Part shown: positions 57,818 through 64,000 of the stretch, in pieces | How positions within the stretch are numbered: position 1 is the first letter of the stretch | How the letters are laid out: the number at the start of each line of letters is the position of its first letter | From: Hemibagrus wyckioides | Taxonomy: Eukaryota; Chordata; Actinopteri; Siluriformes; Bagridae | Direction of reading: 5' to 3' | Assembly (NCBI RefSeq): GCF_019097595.1 | Contig: NC_080732.1 | Location: 8,652,405-8,716,404, forward strand | DNA length: 64,000 bases | The notes under the pieces: generated by a model | Told to the model about the DNA's origin: nothing | The model's input: the letters and a program-made list of their open reading frames with translations, nothing else | Database searches by the model: none | Position numbers and translations under genes: made by a program

Positions 57818-60800
57818 TCCTCCTTGAACTGCAACCTTATTGTGGTGGAGAATGATCCTAAGGGCCATGTTGTCGGGGGCCTAGTGCTCCTGGTAGGGTC
57901 TCCCAAGGCAAACAGGTCCAGGGTGATGGGTCAGACTAAGAGCAGGTCAAATCCCCTCATGAATAGAAGAAAATCAAGGACCGTTACATCACATGGATTG
58001 GCGTTACCAGGGCCCCACCCTGGAGCCAGGCCTGGGGTTGGGGAGTGCAGACGAGCGCCTGGTGGCTGAGTCTTTGCCTTTGGGACCCGTTCAGGCATAG
58101 CCCGAAGGAGTAACGTAGGCCTGCCTTCCCATAGGCCCACCACCCACAGGAAGTAGCATAAGGGGTTGGTGCAATGTGGTTTGGGTAGCAGTCATGGGCG
58201 GGAGCCTCGATGACCCAAACCCTGGTCAAAGAATCTGGCTCTTGGGACATAGAATGTCACCTTACTGGGTGGGAAGGAGCCTGAGCTGGTGAGGGTGGTT
58301 GAGCGGTACCGGCTAGAGATAGTTGGGCTTGCCTCCATGCACAGCCTGGGCTCTGGAACCCAACTCCTTGAGAGAGCTTGGACCCTACTCTTACTACTCT
58401 GGAGTGCCCCATGGTGAGAGGTGGCAGACTGGGGTGGGCTTGCTTATAGCCCCCCAGCTCAGCCACCATGTGTTGGAGTTTTTGAGAGTGTTGTTTCCCT
58501 GTGCATTCGGGTCAGGGATAGGTGTCTCACTGTTGTTTTGGCTTATGGGCTGAACAGCAGTGTGGAGTACCCAACCTTCTTGGAGATGCTGCTAGGGGTG
58601 CTGGAAGGTGCTCCGACTGAGGACTCCATAGTTGTACTGGGGGACTTCAATGCCCATGTGGGCAATGACAGTGATACCTGGAGGGGAGTGATTGGGAGGA
58701 ATGCTCCCCCCCCCTCTAAACTTGAGTGGTGTTCTGTTTTTGAACTTCTGTGCTAATCACAGTTTGTCCATAACGAACACCATGTATTAAGCATAAGGGT
58801 GCCCATCAATACACATGGTAGCCCCTGTGGTCATGTCATCTGAACTTCAGCCGCATATCTCATATGTCCTCCATTGTTGCCACAGCCATCCAGAGCTGTG
58901 GCCTTAAGGTCTCTGGTGCCTGTCGTGGTGGCAAAAACTCAGTGGTGGACACTGGAAGTAAGGGATGCCATCAAGCTGAAGAAGGAGTCCCATCGAGCCT
59001 GGTTGGCTCATGGGACCCCGGAGGCAGCTGATGTTTACCAGCAGGCCAAGCAAGCTGCAGCCCGGGTGGTTGAAGAAGCAAAAACCCGGGTCTGGGTGGA
59101 GTTCAGTGAGGCCATGAAGAACTATTGTTCAGCCTTGGGGAAATTCTGGCAGACCATTCAGCACCTAAGAAGGGGCAAGCAGTTCTCTGCCAACTGTTTA
59201 CAGTGGAGGTGGAGAGTTGCTGACCTTGACTGGTGGAAGGAATACTTCAAGGATCTCCTCAATCCCACTGACACACCTTCTGTAGAGAAAGCAGAGGCTG
59301 AGGACTCAGAGATAGATTCATCTGTCACTCAAGCTGAAGTCACTAGGTAGTTCAGCAGCTTCTCGGTGGCAAGGCATTGGGGGGGATGAGATTCGCCCTG
59401 AGTACTTTAAGTCTCTGGATGTTGTGGGGCTGTCTTGGCTGACACGTCTCTGCAACATAGTGTGGCGGTCAGGGACAGTGCCTCTGGACTGGGCAACCGG
59501 GGTGGTGGTCCCTATACTATCCCTCCTCAGCCTCCCAGGGAAAGTCTATTCCAGGGTACTGGAGAGGAGAGTCTGACCATTAGCCAAACCTTGGATTCAG
59601 GAGGAACAATGCAGTTTTCATCCTAGTCATGGAACACTGGACCAGCTCTATACCCTCCACAGGGTGCTTGAGGGTTCGTGCATGTGTTCTGTGGACTTGG
59701 AGAAGGCATTTGACTGTGTCCTTTGTGGCATTCTGTGGGAGGTGCTCTGGGAGTATGGGGTCTATGGCCCTCTGGTAAGGGCTGTTTGGTCTCTGTATGA
59801 CCGGAGCAGGAGCTTGGTTCACATTGCCGGCAAACCTGTTCCCAGTTTGTGTTGGACTCCATCAGGGCTGTCCTTTGTCACCAGTTCTGTTCATTACTTT
59901 TATGGACAGAATTTCTAGGTGCAGCCAGGGGCTGAAGGGAGTCTGGTTTGGGGACCACAGGATTTCATCTCTGCTTTTTGCAGATGATGTCCTGTTGGCT
60001 CCTTCGAGCCAGGACATACAGCATGAAGTGGCTGGGATGAGAATCAGCACCTCCAAACCGCCATGGTTCTCGACGGGAAAAAGGTGGCTTGTCCCCTTCA
60101 CGTTGGAGGGGTGTTCCTCCCTCAAGTAGAGGAGTTTAAGTATCTCAGGGACTTGTTTACAAGTGAGGGAAGGATGGAGCATGAGATTGACAGATGGATC
60201 AGTGCAGCGGCAGCAGTAATGTGGTCTATGTATCGGTCTGTTGTGGTGAAGATGGAGCTGAGGCGAAAGGCGAAGCTCTCGATTTACCAGTCGATTTTTG
60301 TTCCTACTCTCACCTACGGTCATGAGCTTTGGGTCATGACCAAAAGGACGAGATCCCGGACACAAGCGGCCTAAATGAGTTTCCTCCATAGGGTGGAGGG
60401 GCGCTCCCTTAGAGATAGGGTAAAGGCCTGGTCACACTACAAGACTTTAACCGTCGTCAGATCGCTTTGCTGTTCAGACTACATGACTTCACTGTATGTC
60501 TTTTTGTCCTTGTGGTGTTCACACTACGTGATGCTTCGTAAATGATCCACAAGAGGGGGTCACACACCACACGATCTGACGACAACTCTTGTCACCCAAC
60601 GCCGTCCCCAAACCATGTTTTGTCACGAAAACACACGCGACAGGTGGATCCGGAAATGATGCGAGACTTTCAGTAGAGGTTTGTTTTGAAAATGGACGTC
60701 AGCAGGAGTCTCGCTCTAAATAAATGTTAATTTATTAAAATAAATGTTGTGTCCACACTATTTTTGAAGCCATGTTGCTCCTGCTGCTTTTCTTCCGGTG

Positions 60801-61130
60801 ACCTCAACCTTGTGACTTGTTCTCTCATTGGCTGGAGGTCGTAGCTACAATTGACACCACGTGACGTCGACCGACTGTCCCAGATATTTACGGTTGGCCG
60901 ACCATCCCAGATATTTAACATGCCAGATATCTGGATTTTGTCTGCAAGATGTCAGCGAAGCGTCAGCGAGCCTCTTTGATGCATCGTTGTGTAGTTCACA
61001 CATAAAGATTGCCGAGCGCTGATCACCCGCTGATTTTCAGCGAGCTCGTTAATTTGCAAATCGGGCTTAAATCGGGCTTAGAATCCTGTAGTGTGAACTA
61101 GGCTTTAGGAGCTCTGTCAACCAGGAGTAA
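57818..61130 (+). pseudogene. Rex3-like (RTE clade) LINE, decayed and interrupted
   Basis: Starts with TTGAACTGCAACCTTATTGT and GGTGG, the 5' untranslated start of a common fish LINE. Plus-strand coding blocks in order: [20 protein letters not shown] (AP endonuclease, about 58640-58700), WWTLEVRDAIKLKKES and TPEAADVYQQAK (58940-59060), WKEYFKDLLNPTDTPS (59235-59283), VDLEKAFD (RT motif A, about 59691-59715), QGCPLSPVLF (motif B, about 59864-59894), LLFADDVLL (RT catalytic box, FADD at 59977-59988) and KLSIYQSIFVPTLTYGHELW (60270-60330). The blocks lie in three frames, and a large segment between 58800 and 58870 is deleted. CAGGGCTGTCCTTTGTCACC at 59865-59884 matches a diagnostic Rex3 RT site as I recall it. 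RTE LINEs encode endonuclease and RT for target-primed retroposition. It is non-functional. A DNA element sits inside at 60423-61105. Confidence 0.88.
60423..61105. mobile_element. Non-autonomous DNA element nested in the Rex3 LINE
   Basis: The left end AAGGCCTGGTCACACTACAA and the inverse of the right end AAGCCTAGTTCACACTACAG form terminal inverted repeats of about 25-28 bp with a few mismatches. The element lies between AGAGATAGGG and GGAGCTCTGTC, which together make the Rex3 LRDRVRSS coding block. TA flanks both ends, but whether the duplication is TA or a three-base TWA type cannot be decided. Length is 683 bp with no ORF. The interior is notably rich in CpG and GTCAGC-type motifs. PIF/Harbinger is the best guess for superfamily. 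Confidence 0.75.
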
Positions 61131-61197
61131 TGTATTGTCACCCAGTAGTAATGTGTAATGTACATATTTTAGCAAGTTTCATTGGACATCATACTAT

Positions 61198-61296
61198 GGG
61201 CATTGGTGGCTCAGTGGTAGGTTTCTTGCCTACCATTGGGAAGGTCTGGCCCACCCCTCACACTGAGCGAGCAGCTGAAAGATCATCAACAAAAAC
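61198..61296 (+). mobile_element. tRNA-Gly-like retroposon with 17-bp target duplication
   Basis: Positions 61200-61240 read like the 5' half of tRNA-Gly(GCC): GCATTGGTGGCTCAGTGGTA, then a CTTGCCTAC anticodon loop with GCC. The 3' half is decayed (no intact B box) and it ends in an A-rich ATCAACAAAAAC. It is flanked by ATTGGACATCATACTAT (61181-61197) and ATTGGACATCACACTAT (61297-61313), 16 of 17 identical. This is a retroposed tRNA-derived SINE or tRNA pseudogene, not a working tRNA. Confidence 0.85.
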
Positions 61297-61685
61297 ATTG
61301 GACATCACACTATATTTGATTTTCGCTTTCTGTATCTGTTCCAAATATTTAAATCTGTATCTAGAAAAAAAATCTAAATTGTGCAGGGCCTTAATTACAA
61401 TTTTATACCCTTGCCCCTATGCACCTGAAAACATGGGGGGGGGATCTAGAAGCAGAATGCCATCATTGCCAGGATGGTCTTTTTCCTCAATCACAGCTGA
61501 ATCACTCATAAACAGAATTAGCAAATTTTGTTCGATTTCATTTTATTTTGCAAAATAAAACTAAAAGAAAGAGCTTAGTAAAACCACCTCAACCCTGTCT
61601 AGGCAGTGACTAAGGATAAATTATTGCTTTGTTAATCTCCTGAGCTTTATATTTGACTGCTCAAGCTCACATTATTGTTTATTCT

Positions 61686-61800
61686 GAAATAACCTAACTA
61701 ATTTTGAAACCTATATATACTATATTATATACTATAAAATTATATACTACATACAATATACATACTATACTACACTATGCATTACTATACATATATCAAG
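61686..61800. repeat. AT-rich TATACTA-type tract
   Basis: About 115 bp of TATAC, TATTA and ACATA units without a strict period. Confidence 0.75.
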
Positions 61801-62770
61801 ATTACATTATCTGAGGGACTTCTTTTTTTTATTACCATGAGATATATCATATTTATACATATTCTTGGTTTGTGACATATGCATGTTTGATGCATGTTTC
61901 CACATTCCAATGTAGAATACAAGTCTTTCACGTCAGCAGAGCTGTAGCACTTAGGATGTGCCCAAAGTGTGTGCAAACTGCCTTAGAGCCCCTGCAGCAC
62001 CAGAGTCAGTGTGTACACTTTTATCAGGTTGAGTGGCTGCCATGTGAACACTCATAACAGCAGTTATTGAACTAAACAAATCCCCTGACCACCAGATCAC
62101 CTGGGAAGCTGAGAATGGTCAGAAGATGAACATGATGCAACCAGGAGCTTTTTATACTACCCACCAAGGTCAAGGTCATGGATAGGAGGAAACAACTGTT
62201 ATTTGTACTCAGCAAGAAAACAAGCACATAGAAAGACTGCTAGCGATGAAGGAAACTGGTGTTTTTTTTTTTGGTCTGGCTGTTCTTCACTTTTCCATTG
62301 AACCATGATTACATATGCAACCTTCCTGTACACAGTAGTAATCAGTGTTCCATATAGAAATGACACTGCATTATAAAACTTTTCACAGTGTAATTTTGTA
62401 CTCCCTACTCTTGGGAAACTAACAGCCAGACTTTCATTTACTGTAAATTAACTCAAGCACTTCAAGCTTTGCACTCAGTCGAATAAATATTTTCAGCATT
62501 CATTGCGAGCACGTGATTTCTAATGTATCACATGCAGGGTGTGCAATACTTATGCATAGATTCCATTTATATTTGATGCAATATTAATATTGGGCATAGA
62601 GAGTATAAAGGTTCTGAGAATAACTATCTTAAGAGGTCTACAGTACAGAATCCACTGAGCCACTTCATTTCACTTTCAAGTCTTTTGATAGTATATACCA
62701 TCTTCATGCACTAATATTTGGTGTGCAACATGACAGGAGGCAAGGCATTAACATCTTTATTGTTGTTTTG

Positions 62771-62801
62771 TTATTATTAGTAGTAGTAGTACTAGTAGTA
62801 T
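62771..62801. repeat. (TAG)n microsatellite
   Basis: Imperfect trinucleotide run, TTATTAT passing into TAGTAG with one CTAG interruption. Confidence 0.9.
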
Positions 62802-64000
62802 TTGAACATTTGCTATAAATTAACAACACAGATTGTACTTTGCATATTAAAAAGCATTTCTCTATGGTTGTGTATGTGACAAAATTTTAATTTGATTTTA
62901 TCGCCAAATTTTTGTGGATTTCTACTACTTCTACCACTACTAATATGGTGACTTTTGAGATGTAATTAACTCACAATGATGCAACTGTCATAGATCATGC
63001 TTAAATGTAGTCTTAGGTAAGAGGGTTTTTCCCTTAACTTTTATAATATATTTATACTCCCAGCTTTTTACTAACATTAACCAGTATTGGTACATTTCTA
63101 GACAAAAAGGTTAAGTAAAAATCAAAATTCGAGGTTTGGATAACAAATCTGTGCACAAAAGAAAAGAAATCGTAATTATCAGTAATTAGTGTTGAACCAT
63201 TAAGTGGCCAGTGCTGTACATATTAAATGTTAGAATAGGCCACAGTGTATATGACCAGTATCAGTATCTAAAGCATATAGAATTTTCCTATAAATAAATC
63301 CAATAGAAATACAAAGACATGGCAAGTCATGGTTGCGTCCTCAAAAATTCAGAGAAGATAAATAGGAAAAAGTATTATTATTTCTTTTTAATTCAAAAGA
63401 CAGTTGTCATATGAAAAGAATTATACAGCATTATGGCTCTGTATCAAAAATATGAAAAGTCATGCACTCTATACCATTATTCAGTATTCAGTCAAGGGTT
63501 TTTTCTCTCTCAGTAAGCAAAGTCCAATTGCTGCTCGAAGCCTGTGGCAATATGAACCACTCCTGAGTTATGGTGGCTATGTTATTGACCTTCAGTGCAC
63601 AGTAACAAGCTGCCTGCCATTCGCTTTCATCTGCTCTACAGCTCTGTGTGAAACCACCCTCTATTTATTCAGTGTGATAAGTCACACGCAGACCTCCTCA
63701 CATCAGTTCACCTAATACAGACACAGCAGCACAGTCGATACACAGTGCCCATGACTTTCCATCCAGTCCCTTCGTCCTGTTTATCCTTTGTCTTTTTAAT
63801 GATATTACTGCACAACATTTTAAAGTCCTGTCACTTTCTTCAGTGAATCAAAATAACTTTTGACCTGTGATTTTAAAAATAATGGTATTCGGCCATTAGG
63901 TATGGAAAAAAAGGAAATCAGTAGAATGCTGTCAGACTTGGTAGCCTGAGGCTCTGATTTACGGTGAGACATTTTTATTGTGTTATCGATTTAATTTAAA

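Larger units (their letters stand above)
61314..64000. other. No recognisable gene; AT-rich with short repeats
   Basis: An AT-rich TATACTA-type tract lies at about 61686-61800 and a (TAG)n run at 62771-62801. The region 63480-63780 has more balanced composition with a 103-codon frame lacking any known domain. Nothing else is supported. Confidence 0.4.

Noticed and set aside
59862..60389. 175-codon minus-strand frame
   Set aside because: Antisense to the Rex3 reverse transcriptase region, where the sense strand shows the FADD and QGCPLSP motifs.
61198..61270. Functional tRNA-Gly gene
   Set aside because: Only the 5' half resembles tRNA-Gly. The T arm and acceptor 3' strand are not intact, and the insertion has retroposition hallmarks.
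63404..63715. 103-codon plus-strand frame near the window end
   Set aside because: No recognisable domain, no clear splice sites and repeat-free but unsupported. It could be an exon but I cannot show it.

Overview
This window looks like non-coding nuclear DNA from a ray-finned fish. It is AT-rich, full of short tandem repeats, and packed with decayed transposable elements of families typical of teleosts: Tc1/mariner elements, L2-like LINEs, a Rex3/RTE LINE, and several tRNA-derived SINEs with L2-like or (GAAT)n tails. The mix, especially the SINEs and the abundant L2 and Tc1 relics, reminds me most of an otophysan such as a catfish (Siluriformes). That is recognition from memory, not proof. 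I found no rRNA gene, no CRISPR array and no bacterial features. I could not support a single host protein-coding exon, so the window is probably a large intron or an intergenic desert.

Layout. 0-4 kb: an L2 LINE 3' end, another LINE tail, a composite Tc1 MITE, and one SINE inserted into another. 5-9 kb: a (GA)n tract, a SINE with a perfect 15-bp target-site duplication abutting a Tc1 relic, a second SINE, and an RTE-like 3' end. 10-16 kb: SINEs, a Tc1 MITE, and about 1.8 kb of a reverse-strand L2 LINE whose reverse transcriptase is still recognisable. 16-30 kb: long unannotatable stretches with isolated SINE, Tc1 and L2 pieces, and a GC-rich repeat near 28.1 kb. 32.0-33.2 kb: the best-preserved element, a 1,247-bp Tc1 transposon with perfect 29-bp terminal inverted repeats, TA duplications and a DD34E transposase broken by one apparent single-base deletion. 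35-56 kb: microsatellites, a second Tc1 family (38.6 kb), a decayed third Tc1 family (47.4-48.7 kb), and L2 tails. 56.9-61.3 kb: an internally deleted mariner, then a Rex3 LINE interrupted by a 0.7-kb DNA element, followed by a tRNA-Gly-like retroposon with a 17-bp target-site duplication. 61.3-64 kb: no recognised features.

The genes here do not form a pathway. The only coding sequences supported are transposase and reverse transcriptase remnants, all broken. The interest lies in the nesting history of the elements, the young Tc1 copy, and several unique stretches that could be conserved regulatory elements but cannot be tested without comparison to other genomes. I did not find convincing evidence of a previously undescribed system.
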